DNA of 15,796 bases from Clostridia bacterium (GCA_017412025.1 JAFQOY010000065.1:1-15796); one strand, 5' to 3'; counted from the first letter of the stretch, positions 6,285-14,244 are shown. Program-made: numbers and translations. The notes: a model not told the origin generated them from the letters alone.

Positions 6285-6993
6285 TCAAAGCAGGCCGGAA
6301 CAGCAGGAAAAGAAAAACAGGCTGGTTCTTGACAATGCCGCCATTGAAGCGGATCTGCTGCGCCCAGGCCGTTCGTGGTTTTATCAGCTGTGCGTGAGTC
6401 TGTTTGCCGCTGCGGCGAAGCTGCTCTTCTTTGTGCGCGTGGAGGGGAAGGAGAATCTGCCGGAAGGCGCCTGCGTGATCATGGGCAATCACCGCGCGTG
6501 GGTCGATCCGTTCTTCATTGCCATTGCGGCCAGAGACAGGGAAATCCGCTTCATGGGCAAAAAGGAGCTCTGGGGCAACAGAATCTTCGCGTGGATTGCT
6601 TCCCAGGTGCGCGGCGTCCCGGTCGATCGCGGCAATGCCGATATGGCCAGCATCCGCATGTCCATGACGGTCCTGAAGGCGGGACACACGCTGGGTATCT
6701 TCCCGGAGGGCACCAGATCCAAGGGCGACGTGATGCTGCCGCTGCAGGGCGGTGCGGCGATGATTGCGCTGCGCAGCAAGTGCCCCGTTGTGCCGGTCTT
6801 TATCGACGGCAATTTCAGGCTTTTCAGGCGGATGACCGTGCGCGTGGGCAAGCCGGTGGAGATGGACGATCTGCTCGCGGTCAGGGTGACCAGGGAGACC
6901 TGCGAGGATCTGACCGGGCGTATTACGGCGGCTTTTGCGCAGCTGAGCGGCGGCAGAACGCTGCCGCCGGCGCAGGAACGCGAACAAAAATAA
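6271..6993 (+). CDS. plsC: 1-acyl-sn-glycerol-3-phosphate acyltransferase
   Basis: Adds the second acyl chain to lysophosphatidic acid to make phosphatidic acid, at the inner face of the membrane. A 240-residue protein with all four acyltransferase blocks: NHRAWVDP with catalytic H74-x4-D79, GVPVDRG (115-121), FPEGTRS (144-150) and CPVVPVFIDG (171-180). A hydrophobic segment (about 39-55) before block I is the expected membrane anchor. ATG 6271 is preceded by GGAGG (6260-6264) 6 nt upstream, inside the cmk gene, and overlaps the cmk end by 14 bases. The N-terminal 20 residues are polar and poorly conserved-looking. No terminator follows, so read-through into ispH is expected. Confidence 0.95.
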   Translation: MESNNQSRPEQQEKKNRLVLDNAAIEADLLRPGRSWFYQLCVSLFAAAAKLLFFVRVEGKENLPEGACVIMGNHRAWVDPFFIAIAARDREIRFMGKKELWGNRIFAWIASQVRGVPVDRGNADMASIRMSMTVLKAGHTLGIFPEGTRSKGDVMLPLQGGAAMIALRSKCPVVPVFIDGNFRLFRRMTVRVGKPVEMDDLLAVRVTRETCEDLTGRITAAFAQLSGGRTLPPAQEREQK

Positions 6994-7139
6994 AATAATG
7001 TCATTAATTTTTAAAAAAAGATGGTATCCGGCAGGAAAACGGGAAACAGCCTAGAATCAATTAAGATGGGTAATCGGGAGTAGTGGGCTTTTTGACGTGC
7101 GAACGCGCATTTTTTGCCGGAAAGACAGGTCAGGAGCAT
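6994..7139 (+). other. plsC-ispH spacer, with AT-rich tract and weak hairpin
   Basis: This 146-base gap starts with an AT-rich tract (to about 7020), unusual in this GC-rich operon. A minimal 4-bp hairpin (TGCG/CGCA, 7098-7109) followed by six T (7110-7115) could act as a leaky terminator, but the stem is too short to be convincing. TAGAAT (7052-7057) has no matching -35, so no promoter is called. Confidence 0.3.
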
Positions 7140-7979
7140 ATGAAGTTGACAATCGGAGAGCATGCCGGGTTTTGCTTCGGCGTGCGTCGCGCCGTGGATA
7201 AGGCGTTTGAATGCGCGCAGCAGCAGCTGTCGTGCGTGACGCTGGGGCCGCTGATTCACAATCCGCAGGAGGTCGCGCGGCTTGAAAGCGCTGGCGTGCG
7301 CAGCGTGTCAAGTCTTGACGAGGTTGCGCCGGGTCAGACCGTGATTATCCGTTCCCACGGCGTTACGCCGGGCGTGTATGAGCAGTGCGGGCAGCGGGGC
7401 ATTCCCGTGATCGACTGCACCTGCCCGCATGTGGCGCACATCCATCAGCTTGTGCGTGAATACAGCATGGATGGCCGCGCGGTGATCATCGTCGGAGAGG
7501 CGGATCACCCAGAGGTGATCGGCATTGCCGGATGGGCGCACGGCGATGTGTTTATCCTGCCGACGAAGGAAGCGGCGCTGGCGGCGAAGCTGCCGCAGCA
7601 GGCGCTCGTCGTTGCGCAGACGACCATCCGCCGGGATCGGTTTGAGGATGTGCTGGATGTGCTCAGGGCGCGGATTGCGGATCTGACGGTCCGCATGACG
7701 ATCTGCGCGGCGACAAGCAAGCGCCAGCAGGAAGCCGAAAGCCTTTCGCGTGAGGCGGATGTGATGATCGTGGTGGGCGGACGCAACAGCTCCAATACCC
7801 GGAAGCTGCTTGAAACCTGCCGCATGCGCTGCGAGCGCGCGTATCAGGTGGAAACGCCGCAGGACGTCCCGGAGGACGTCATCAAAAACACGGATCGCGT
7901 GGCGATTACAGCCGGCGCATCCACGCCGCAATGGCTGCTTGAGCAGGTTCGTGCCCGTATTGAAGAGCGCATGAAGTAA
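7140..7979 (+). CDS. ispH: 4-hydroxy-3-methylbut-2-enyl diphosphate reductase
   Basis: Last enzyme of the MEP isoprenoid pathway: an iron-sulfur protein that reduces HMBPP to IPP and DMAPP. The 279-residue protein keeps the three cluster cysteines C12 (GFCFGVRRAV), C95 (TCPHV) and C189 (ICAATSKRQ). It also has the substrate-binding H40, H74, H123 with E125 (HPE), the SSNT loop (217-220) and AGASTP (258-263). ATG 7140 gives the normal N-terminus MKLTIGEHAGFCFGV. AGGAG (7132-7136) is only 3 nt away, which is short, while the earlier in-frame start at 7083 lacks a ribosome site and adds non-homologous residues. In many Clostridia IspH is fused to an S1 protein; here the two are separate neighbours, with 105 bases between stop and start. 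Confidence 0.97.
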   Translation: MKLTIGEHAGFCFGVRRAVDKAFECAQQQLSCVTLGPLIHNPQEVARLESAGVRSVSSLDEVAPGQTVIIRSHGVTPGVYEQCGQRGIPVIDCTCPHVAHIHQLVREYSMDGRAVIIVGEADHPEVIGIAGWAHGDVFILPTKEAALAAKLPQQALVVAQTTIRRDRFEDVLDVLRARIADLTVRMTICAATSKRQQEAESLSREADVMIVVGGRNSSNTRKLLETCRMRCERAYQVETPQDVPEDVIKNTDRVAITAGASTPQWLLEQVRARIEERMK

Positions 7980-8006
7980 AACAGCAGCGCAAAAGAATGT
8001 GTTTCC

Positions 8007-8020
8007 CGGCGGTATCGCCG
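8007..8020 (+). promoter_or_regulatory. Short hairpin between ispH and the S1 gene
   Basis: CGGCG (8007-8011) and CGCCG (8016-8020) pair around a GTAT loop. No T-run follows, so it is not an intrinsic terminator; it may be an mRNA stability or processing element. No promoter was identified in this 105-base gap. Confidence 0.3.
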
Positions 8021-8084
8021 TGATTCAATAAATTGTATCATCCCCGGTTGAGTCCGGTAGAGATACTTGAGGAGGTAGTACCCT

Positions 8085-9209
8085 ATGAACGACATGGAAA
8101 AGAATCTGGTTTCTGAGAGCGAAGACTTCGCCGCGATGCTTGAGGAAACGATGATCAAGTTCCGCCCCGGTCAGGTTGTCAAAGGCGTTGTTGCCCAGGT
8201 GGGCGACGACGGTGTTGTCGTGAGCATTCCCGGCAAGGCTGATGGCTACATCAAGAAGAACGATCTGGTCACCACCGACTGCAAGGTCGACGACGAGATC
8301 GAGGCCGAAGTCGTTAAGCTGAACGATGGCGAAGGCTATGTGCTCCTTTCTGAGCGCAAGGTCATGGCCACCAAGAACTGGGAGAAGCTCGTTGCCGAGC
8401 ATGACACCGGCGCCTATGTGGAAGCCACCGGCCGCGAGGCTGTCAATGGCGGCCTGATCGCTGACGTGATGGGCGTCCGTGCGTTCATCCCGGCGTCCCA
8501 CCTGTCCCGCCGCTTCGTTGAGAACATCGGCGAGTTCGTCGGCAAGACGATGACCGTCAAGATCATCGAGGTTGACAAGACCAAGAAGCGTATTGTCGCC
8601 AGCCGCAAGGCGTTCCTGATGGACGAGAAGAAGAAGGCCTGGGAGAACATCGAGAAGGATCAGGTTGTGCCGGGCGTCGTCCGCCGCCTGACCGACTTCG
8701 GCGCGTTCGTGGACATCGGCGGCGTGGATGGCCTCATCCATGTGACCGATCTGGCCTGGCATCGCGTGAAGCATCCGTCCGAGATCGTTGCTCCGGGTCA
8801 GGAAGTCAACGTGAAGATCATCGGCGTTGACAAGGAGAAGGAGCGCATCCAGCTGAGCCTGAAGGCGCTGCAGCCGCAGCCGTGGGAAGTCGCTGAGGAG
8901 AAGTATCCGATCGACTCCATCGTTGAGGGCAAGGTTGTCCGCATCACCACGTTCGGCGCGTTCGTCGAGCTCGAGCCGGGTCTTGATGGCCTCGTTCACA
9001 TTTCCCAGTGCGCCCTCAAGCGCATTGCGAAGGTGGAGGACGCTGTCCAGGTTGGCCAGGTCGTCCGCGTGAAGGTGCTCAAGGTGGATACTGAGGCGAA
9101 GCGCATCAGCCTGTCCATCCGTGAGGCGCTGACCGAGGAAGTCGAGTTTGACGCCGAGGTGCAGGGTCTGGATTTCGAGGACAACCTCGACATCGTGGAC
9201 GCTGAGTAA
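8085..9209 (+). CDS. rpsA: Ribosomal protein S1-like RNA-binding protein, four S1 domains
   Basis: A 374-residue protein with four OB-fold S1 repeats at about 27-94, 108-175, 192-261 and 277-347, then an acidic tail (350-374). Repeats 3 and 4 carry the clearest signature (LTDFGAFVDIGGVDGLIHV, ITTFGAFVELEPGLDGLVH). Repeats 1 and 2 are more divergent, as usual for the ribosome-binding end of S1. Four domains is the common Bacillota form (six in proteobacteria). The start is fixed by AGGAGGT (8070-8076), 9 nt upstream. Codons are strongly biased to C-ending forms, indicating high expression. Last gene of the operon, closed by the terminator at 9225-9252. The role in translation initiation is less certain in Bacillota than in E. 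coli. Confidence 0.93.
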   Translation: MNDMEKNLVSESEDFAAMLEETMIKFRPGQVVKGVVAQVGDDGVVVSIPGKADGYIKKNDLVTTDCKVDDEIEAEVVKLNDGEGYVLLSERKVMATKNWEKLVAEHDTGAYVEATGREAVNGGLIADVMGVRAFIPASHLSRRFVENIGEFVGKTMTVKIIEVDKTKKRIVASRKAFLMDEKKKAWENIEKDQVVPGVVRRLTDFGAFVDIGGVDGLIHVTDLAWHRVKHPSEIVAPGQEVNVKIIGVDKEKERIQLSLKALQPQPWEVAEEKYPIDSIVEGKVVRITTFGAFVELEPGLDGLVHISQCALKRIAKVEDAVQVGQVVRVKVLKVDTEAKRISLSIREALTEEVEFDAEVQGLDFEDNLDIVDAE

Positions 9210-9224
9210 TCCGCAGCAAAAAAT

Positions 9225-9252
9225 GGGGACCGCAGCAATGCGGTCCTCTTTT
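9225..9252 (+). terminator. Intrinsic terminator of the cmk-plsC-ispH-S1 operon
   Basis: A 10-bp stem with one G-T pair (9225-9234 with 9239-9248), GCAA loop, then TTTT. Confidence 0.85.
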
Positions 9253-9283
9253 GCGTTCTCCTGGCTTTATAGGGGGAAACGAC

Positions 9284-9312
9284 TTGAATTTGTGATGCAT
9301 TCCTGCTATAAT
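9284..9312 (+). promoter_or_regulatory. Promoter of the transglutaminase-like gene
   Basis: TTGAAT (9284-9289), a 17-bp spacer and perfect TATAAT (9307-9312) with an upstream TG (extended -10). Confidence 0.75.
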
Positions 9313-9379
9313 GTTACAGAGATTTAACAATTGATGGCTGTATACGGGGAAGGCGGCGAAGGCGCTGCCGGAAGGGTAC

Positions 9380-9389
9380 GGAGAAGGAG
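9380..9389 (+). promoter_or_regulatory. Tandem ribosome sites that leave the transglutaminase-like start ambiguous
   Basis: GGAG at 9380-9383 is 7 nt from ATG 9391, and GGAG at 9386-9389 is 7 nt from ATG 9397. The two starts are in frame and differ by two residues. Confidence 0.6.
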
Positions 9390-9396
9390 AATGCGA

Positions 9397-10773
9397 ATGA
9401 GACGAATCGGAGCGATGTGCTGCTGTTTGATGGCGATGCTGGGCATGCTGTGCCTGCCTGCGCTGAGCGCTGCGGAGGCTGAGGCGCACGAGGTGATCAG
9501 CGATGTGATCCGGGTGGACAGCGCCGTGTCCGGGGAGGAATTGTTCAGGGAATACGCCTGGCGGCAGCTCTATCCGCAGAAGGACGCACAGCCTCGCGGA
9601 ACGCTGGCGCGCGACGGGCTGAGCGCAGAGGAACAGGCGGTCTACGATGTGCTGAAACCCGGCGTTGAGGACGTCGCTGCCGGCAGGCGCGCGTCATCTG
9701 AGTTTGACGCGGTGCGCACGGCTGTGTATACGGCGAAGGATCTGGGCCTCAATTCGATTCTCAAGCTGGACGAAAACGGAAACTATGTGATCGAAAACGG
9801 CTATGCCGTGCTGGATCCCGCGGCGAGGGAAGCCGCGCGGGCTGCGTTTTTTGCGCAGATGGATGCGCAGCGCCTGCTCCTGGCGCTGCTGCACGATTGT
9901 CCGTATGAATTATACTGGTTCCATAAGGCGACCGGCATGAAGACATGGACCAGCTTCCGTGCGACTGCGCAGACGCTCACGGTTTCTCTGAAGCTGGCGT
10001 TTACCGTAGGCGCGCCATACAGGGCGGATACGCTGTACACGGCCGATACGTCGAGGACGGGCGCCGCTGCGGCGGCAAGCGCGCAGGCGCGCGCCATTGT
10101 GCAGAAATACAGCGGCCTTTCGGATGATGAGAAGCTGAAGGCGTACAGGGACGAAATCTGTGCGCTGGTTTCCTATGATCACCATGCGGCGCAGACGGAG
10201 GGCTATTCTGCGACGGACGGCAATCCGTGGCAGCTGATCTATGTATTTGACGGCGATGTTGCGACCAACGTCGTATGCGAGGGGTATGCCAAGGCGTTCC
10301 AGTACCTGTGCGATCTGAGCGAGTTTGAAAGCGCCGTCCGCTGTCAGAGCGTGACGGGCACGCTGAGCAGCAGCGCCGGCGGAGGGCCGCACATGTGGAA
10401 CATTGTGACCATGGCGGACGGGAAAAACTACCTGATCGACCTGACCAACAGCGACGCCGGGGAGGATGGAAGCCTGGGCGGGCTGTTTATGAATGCGCCT
10501 GAAGCGGGCGGCAGCATACAGGATGGATACAGCTTTGCGCGCGGGGAATACGGCACGGTGCATTATGCGTACGATGAAGCGACCAGAGCGCTGTGGGGGA
10601 CGGACGAAGACAGCATCCTCAGGCTCTGTGATGCGGGCTATGCGCAGAGCCCGGTCGCCCCGGGCGGCGCGCTGCCCAAAACGGGCGATTCGTCGGATCT
10701 GCTGCTCTGGCTTCTCGTCTTTGCCGGCTGCGCTGCGGGCGCGCTCATGCTTAGCAGGCATAAAAGACGCTGA
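9397..10773 (+). CDS. Secreted LPKTG-anchored transglutaminase-like protein
   Basis: A 458-residue surface protein. It has a signal peptide (basic MRR, hydrophobic core about 5-20, likely cleavage after ALSAAEA near 25-28). The middle region (about 40-240) matches no family I recognise and contains a long helical stretch. A transglutaminase-like (papain-fold) domain follows, with catalytic C294 in NVVCEGYAKA, H332 in HMWNIV and D348 in LIDLTN. The C-terminus is a sortase signal: LPKTG (426-430), a membrane segment (about 434-453) and the basic tail RHKRR. Sortase would cut at LPKTG and link it to peptidoglycan. No sortase gene is in the window. Members of this fold act as proteases, peptidoglycan-linked enzymes or cross-linkers, so the reaction is unknown. 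Own promoter; no clear terminator before ftsH. Confidence 0.9.
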   Translation: MRRIGAMCCCLMAMLGMLCLPALSAAEAEAHEVISDVIRVDSAVSGEELFREYAWRQLYPQKDAQPRGTLARDGLSAEEQAVYDVLKPGVEDVAAGRRASSEFDAVRTAVYTAKDLGLNSILKLDENGNYVIENGYAVLDPAAREAARAAFFAQMDAQRLLLALLHDCPYELYWFHKATGMKTWTSFRATAQTLTVSLKLAFTVGAPYRADTLYTADTSRTGAAAAASAQARAIVQKYSGLSDDEKLKAYRDEICALVSYDHHAAQTEGYSATDGNPWQLIYVFDGDVATNVVCEGYAKAFQYLCDLSEFESAVRCQSVTGTLSSSAGGGPHMWNIVTMADGKNYLIDLTNSDAGEDGSLGGLFMNAPEAGGSIQDGYSFARGEYGTVHYAYDEATRALWGTDEDSILRLCDAGYAQSPVAPGGALPKTGDSSDLLLWLLVFAGCAAGALMLSRHKRR

Positions 10774-10843
10774 GCGGCGGCATGCGCATGGATTTTGATG
10801 GCGACGTTTGATCGCCGGAATTGTATCTTTGAGCCGGTTTGAA

Positions 10844-10872
10844 TTGACTTTTCCGTATCTTCATCGTATGAT
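10844..10872 (+). promoter_or_regulatory. ftsH promoter
   Basis: TTGACT (10844-10849), a 17-bp spacer and TATGAT (10867-10872); each box matches 5 of 6. Confidence 0.75.
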
Positions 10873-10886
10873 TGTGCTATCATAAG

Positions 10887-10904
10887 ACAGGGTGAAAGCC
10901 CTGT
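10887..10904 (+). promoter_or_regulatory. Hairpin at the 5' end of the ftsH transcript
   Basis: ACAGGG (10887-10892) and CCCTGT (10899-10904) form a perfect 6-bp stem with a TGAAAG loop. It lies a few bases into the expected mRNA and directly before the AAAGGAA ribosome site. It may stabilise the mRNA or tune translation. Confidence 0.4.
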
Positions 10905-10917
10905 GAAAGGAACAGAT

Positions 10918-12888
10918 ATGCATCAAAAAAAGGATTCTAAAAAGCCGCTGATCGTATACTATATCATCTCGCTGGTTGTGGTGATGCTGCTCAATACGCT
11001 GCTCTTCCCGCAGATTGAGCGATACAGCGTCAAAGAGGTGGAATACTCTGAATTCCTGACGATGCTTGAAGACGGCAAGATCAAGAAGGTTGAGATTGAC
11101 CAGACGGAGATCTCCTTCACGCCTGTCGAGCAGGAGAACGAGGAAAAGACCACCTATTACAAGACCAACCGCGTGACGGCGGACGAGCAGATTGTCGAGA
11201 GGCTGATCGAGGCCGACGTGCAGTTCGGTCAGGTTGTTCCGGAGGAGATGAGCCCGCTGATCGGGTTCCTGCTCTCCTGGGTGCTGCCGCTGGTGATTTT
11301 CTATGGCTTCGGTTCGCTGATGTTCCGCAAAATGTCCCAGCGCATGGGCGGCAATTCCATGACGTTCGGCAAGTCGAACGCCAAGATCTACGTCGAGGCG
11401 CAGACGGGCAAGACGTTTGAGGACGTCGCGGGCGAGGACGAGGCGAAGGACGCGCTGGTGGAGATCGTGGATTTCCTGCATGATCCGCAGAAGTACCGCG
11501 ATATCGGCGCGAAGCTGCCCAAGGGCGCGCTGCTCGTCGGCCCTCCCGGCACGGGCAAGACGCTGCTGGCCAAGGCCGTCGCGGGCGAGGCAAAAGTGCC
11601 GTTCTTCTCGATCTCCGGTTCGGAGTTTGTGGAGATGTTCGTGGGCATGGGCGCGGCGCGCGTGCGCGACCTGTTCAAGCAGGCGGGCGAAAAGGCGCCG
11701 TGCATCGTGTTCATCGATGAAATTGACGCCATCGGCAAGCGCCGCGACGTGCATGGCATGGGTGGCAACGACGAGCGCGAGAAGACGCTTAACCAGCTGC
11801 TGACCGAGATGGACGGCTTTGACGCCGGCAAGGGCGTCGTCATTCTGGCGGCGACGAACAGGCCGGAGATTCTGGACAAGGCGCTGCTGCGTCCGGGCCG
11901 TTTTGACCGCCGCATTCCGGTGGAGCTGCCGGATCTGGCCGGCCGCGAGGCGATCCTGCGCGTACATGCGAAGGAAGTCAAGACCGAGATGAACATCGAT
12001 TACACGCAGATTGCGCGCTCGACCAGCGGCTGTTCCGGCGCGGAGCTGGCCAACATCATCAACGAGGGCGCGATTGCCGCCGTCAAGGCGGGCCGCAAGG
12101 CGGTGTCCCAGCGCGATCTGGAAGAGGCGATCGAGACGGTCATCGCCGGTTATCAGCGCAAGAACGCCGTCGTCTCCCAGCGGGACAAGCTGACGGTCTC
12201 CTATCATGAGATCGGCCATGCGCTTGTGGCGGCGAAGCTTGAAAACGCCGCGCCCGTCCAGAAGATCACGATCATTCCGCGCACCAGCGGCGCGCTCGGA
12301 TACACCATGCAGGTGGACGAGGAGGAACGCCTGCTGATGACCCGCGAGCAGATTCTGGACAAGATCACGACGTACTGCGGCGGCCGCGCGGCGGAAGCGC
12401 TTGTATTCGGGCGCATCACCAGCGGCGCGAGCAACGATATCGAGCAGGCGACCAAGCTCGCCCGCGCGATGATCACGCGCCTTGGCATGAGCGATACGTT
12501 CGGCATGATGGCGCTGGAGACGCAGTCGGGCCAGTATATCAGCGGCGACGCGAACCTCGTCTGCTCCGACCAGACGGCGGCGCGCATCGATGTGGAGGTC
12601 AAGAACATCATCGCCTCCTGCTATGAGCGCGCGATGCAGATCCTGACGGACAACAAGGATAAGCTGCACGAGCTGGCCAAGATTCTGCTTGAAAAGGAGA
12701 CCATCACCGGCATCGAGTTCATGGCCGTGCTCGCGCCCAATCAGCTGCCGTCCTCCTTTGATGACGAGGTGAAGGAAGAGGCGCAGAACGATGAGATGCA
12801 GCCGGAAACCGAAGATGATGCGCCGCAGAGCGAAGCGGCTGCCGGACGTGAAGAGGACGATGTGACCGTTGAGGATGATCAGGCATGA
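10918..12888 (+). CDS. ftsH: ATP-dependent zinc metalloprotease FtsH
   Basis: A membrane-anchored hexameric AAA+ protease that extracts and degrades membrane and short-lived cytosolic proteins. The 656 residues show a TM1 (about 10-30), an extracytoplasmic domain (31-112) and a TM2 (113-136). The AAA module follows, with Walker A GPPGTGKT (208-215), pore FVG (241-243), Walker B IVFIDE (263-268) and the second region of homology RPGRFDRR (325-332). The protease domain has HEIGH (430-434) and D507 as third zinc ligand. The last 45 residues (about 612-656) are a strongly acidic tail. ATG 10918 follows AAAGGAA (10906-10912); a GTG at 10903 falls inside the leader hairpin and is less likely. The stop overlaps the DUF1294 start (ATGA). 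Confidence 0.97.
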   Translation: MHQKKDSKKPLIVYYIISLVVVMLLNTLLFPQIERYSVKEVEYSEFLTMLEDGKIKKVEIDQTEISFTPVEQENEEKTTYYKTNRVTADEQIVERLIEADVQFGQVVPEEMSPLIGFLLSWVLPLVIFYGFGSLMFRKMSQRMGGNSMTFGKSNAKIYVEAQTGKTFEDVAGEDEAKDALVEIVDFLHDPQKYRDIGAKLPKGALLVGPPGTGKTLLAKAVAGEAKVPFFSISGSEFVEMFVGMGAARVRDLFKQAGEKAPCIVFIDEIDAIGKRRDVHGMGGNDEREKTLNQLLTEMDGFDAGKGVVILAATNRPEILDKALLRPGRFDRRIPVELPDLAGREAILRVHAKEVKTEMNIDYTQIARSTSGCSGAELANIINEGAIAAVKAGRKAVSQRDLEEAIETVIAGYQRKNAVVSQRDKLTVSYHEIGHALVAAKLENAAPVQKITIIPRTSGALGYTMQVDEEERLLMTREQILDKITTYCGGRAAEALVFGRITSGASNDIEQATKLARAMITRLGMSDTFGMMALETQSGQYISGDANLVCSDQTAARIDVEVKNIIASCYERAMQILTDNKDKLHELAKILLEKETITGIEFMAVLAPNQLPSSFDDEVKEEAQNDEMQPETEDDAPQSEAAAGREEDDVTVEDDQA

Positions 12889-13169
12889 TGCTGCTGATCC
12901 TCTGGGCCGCGTGGCTTGCGATCAACCTGATTACGTTCATCCTCTATGGCGTGGATAAGCGCCGTGCAAGGCGCGGACAATGGCGCATTCCCGAAAGGAC
13001 GCTGCTGACAGCAACATGGCTGCTGGGCGGCATGGGCGCATGCGCGGGTATGCGCGTCTTTCGCCACAAGACGAAGCATCTGCGCTTTCGTCTGAGTGCG
13101 CCGCTTGCTGCCGTGGTCAGTCTGGCTGTGATGGCGATTACGACGGCGCAGTTTTCCGCCATGCGGTAA
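12885..13169 (+). CDS. DUF1294 family small membrane protein
   Basis: A 94-residue protein with three hydrophobic segments (about 2-22, 40-57, 71-88). It has the family's conserved features: NLITFILYGVDKRRARRGQWRIPE-type loop (14-37), LLGGMGACAGM (46-56) and FRHKTKH (59-65). The function of DUF1294 is unknown. ATG 12885 shares ATGA with the ftsH stop, so translation is coupled; a second ATG at 12888 is also possible. No separate ribosome site is obvious inside the acidic-tail codons. Co-transcription with ftsH suggests a membrane-quality role, but DUF1294 genes occur in many contexts. A strong terminator follows. Confidence 0.92.
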   Translation: MMLLILWAAWLAINLITFILYGVDKRRARRGQWRIPERTLLTATWLLGGMGACAGMRVFRHKTKHLRFRLSAPLAAVVSLAVMAITTAQFSAMR

Positions 13170-13181
13170 TGGGGATAATAG

Positions 13182-13220
13182 AACGGAGCCGTCGCATGGA
13201 ATATGCGGCGGCTCCGTTTT
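13182..13220 (+). terminator. Strong terminator of ftsH-DUF1294, possibly shared with carD
   Basis: A 16-bp stem with one G-T pair (13182-13197 with 13203-13218), GGAAT loop, then a short T-run (13217-13220). The reverse strand has a poorer T-rich tail, so it may also stop carD transcripts, for which no other terminator is seen. Confidence 0.85.
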
Positions 13221-13240
13221 GATTTGATATAAAGGAAGAA

Positions 13241-13828
13241 TCAAGCTCGATTCAGTTCTCCAATAATGAATGCGACGGTATCCTCAAGCGACATGTGCAG
13301 CACATAGGAGAATTCCTGATGCAGCAGGCGCTCTGCTTCCATCCTGACAGCTTCGTCGGATGCGCAGGGGCGCTTGCCTTCCTTTGTGCGCTGCTCACCT
13401 TCCAGATGGATTTCGTGAATCATGCGGATGATTCTGGCGTAGTTTCCTTCGGACAGAATGCGCGTGAAAGCCTCTTTGCGCTGCTTGCTGTCGTCAATCC
13501 AGAGTCCGGCATAATCGCGGCTGGAACGAATCAGGATCCGGATATCTGCTTCGCTGAGAAGACGACGCAGCAGCGTATTGCCGCGGTCGATGGGCAGATA
13601 GACAGTTGAGGAGCTCTTTTCGCTGGAAGGCACGAGCACGTAGTATTTTCGCATACTGCCGTTGAATGCCATCTCGCGCAGCCCGGCGACGGTACAGATT
13701 CCCTCGGAGGGATGCATCACGGTATCGCCTGCATGAAAAAGGGGTTCGGCGTCCGAAGCAGGGGATACGGGCTGAGTGCGCAGCGGGGAAGAAAAGCGGT
13801 TAACGGACAGAGAAGGCTGGTTTTTCAT
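13241..13828 (-). CDS. CarD/CdnL-family RNA polymerase-binding regulator
   Basis: CarD/CdnL proteins bind the RNA polymerase beta subunit and stabilise open promoter complexes, affecting rRNA and growth genes. The 195 residues contain the RNAP-interacting (TRCF-like) domain at about 31-82 (FHAGDTVMHPSEGICTV, then YYVLVP and VYLPID). A helical C-terminal domain (about 84-190) follows, including W110 and many basic residues. Residues 1-29 are a polar, proline-containing extension before the domain, which canonical members usually lack. ATG 13828 has AGGAG 8 nt upstream. The gene has its own promoter (13934-13962) and about 100 bases of leader. Family sure; the gene targets in this organism are unknown. 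Confidence 0.9.
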   Translation of the reverse strand: MKNQPSLSVNRFSSPLRTQPVSPASDAEPLFHAGDTVMHPSEGICTVAGLREMAFNGSMRKYYVLVPSSEKSSSTVYLPIDRGNTLLRRLLSEADIRILIRSSRDYAGLWIDDSKQRKEAFTRILSEGNYARIIRMIHEIHLEGEQRTKEGKRPCASDEAVRMEAERLLHQEFSYVLHMSLEDTVAFIIGELNRA

Positions 13829-13933
13829 GGAATACGCTCCTGTTCGGGTTGAAGGGATTGCCGTTAGAAAACAATTGAAAATAAAAAACCGACGGAACTG
13901 ACCCGGAAAGGCGCTCCGCTTATTATATATGGA

Positions 13934-13962
13934 ATTATATCAAAAATACAGAGGGGTATCAA
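13934..13962 (-). promoter_or_regulatory. Promoter of the carD-family gene
   Basis: On the minus strand: TTGATA (13957-13962), a 17-bp spacer, perfect TATAAT (13934-13939). A second TATAAT at 13922-13927 lacks a good -35. Confidence 0.75.
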
Positions 13963-13999
13963 AAGGCGTTTTGACCAAAAAGCGCTGCATGAAAGCAAC

Positions 14000-14029
14000 A
14001 AAAAAGCGCAGGAGGTCATCCCCCTGCGC
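14000..14029 (-). terminator. Intrinsic terminator of the DUF1858 gene
   Basis: Stem GCGCAGG (14006-14012) with CCTGCGC (14023-14029), extended past one mismatch by GG/CC around a TCAT loop. On the minus strand it is followed by six T (A-run 14000-14005). Confidence 0.85.
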
Positions 14030-14043
14030 AGCGCAAGCGCTGA

Positions 14044-14244
14044 TTACTTCTTCGCGTCAAAGAAAGCGTTGAGCGCCTTGACGAGCTCGTCCGCATCGAC
14101 GCCGTGCACCATGCTGGCGTCAGCGATGGATTCGGCAGAAGCGTGCGGGCAGTAAAGGCAATGCATGCCGTAGGACATGAAGACGGGCGCAACCTGCGGA
14201 TCGAGCTTCATGACGGAGGCGATGGTCATATCGGCGGTGATCAT
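14044..14244 (-). CDS. DUF1858 domain protein
   Basis: A 66-residue protein that is entirely a DUF1858 domain (also found at the N-terminus of ScdA-like iron-sulfur repair proteins). It shows the family pattern: MITADMTIASV start, APVFMSYGMHC, then C29-x2-C32 followed by Pro, and the closing VHGVDADELVKALN. ATG 14244 is chosen because GAAGG sits 7 nt upstream and because the family begins here; the frame extends to 14352 with unrelated residues. The CxxC pair suggests a redox or metal role, unproven. Monocistronic, divergent from relQ, with its own promoter and terminator. Confidence 0.9.
   Translation of the reverse strand: MITADMTIASVMKLDPQVAPVFMSYGMHCLYCPHASAESIADASMVHGVDADELVKALNAFFDAKK

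Noticed and set aside
7052..7057. TAGAAT as an ispH promoter -10
   Set aside because: No -35-like hexamer at 15-19 bp upstream and no extended -10.
7098..7115. Hairpin plus T-run before ispH as an intrinsic terminator
   Set aside because: The stem is only 4 bp, so efficient termination is unlikely; kept only as a weak note in the spacer entry.
8025..8999. 324-codon minus-strand open frame opposite the S1 gene
   Set aside because: Asp/Leu-rich shadow of strongly biased S1 codons; no motif.
9910..10761. 283-codon minus-strand open frame opposite the transglutaminase-like gene
   Set aside because: Arg/Ala-rich shadow with no motif. The plus strand has a signal peptide, a catalytic triad and a sortase signal.
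10790..10825. GGCGA/TCGCC inverted repeat after the transglutaminase-like gene as its terminator
   Set aside because: 5-bp stem with a 7-base loop and no T-run immediately after it.
10861..12669. 602-codon minus-strand open frame opposite ftsH
   Set aside because: ftsH carries every family motif on the plus strand. The antisense product is Arg/His/Leu/Asp-rich with no recognisable domain, as expected from codon bias in GC-rich DNA.
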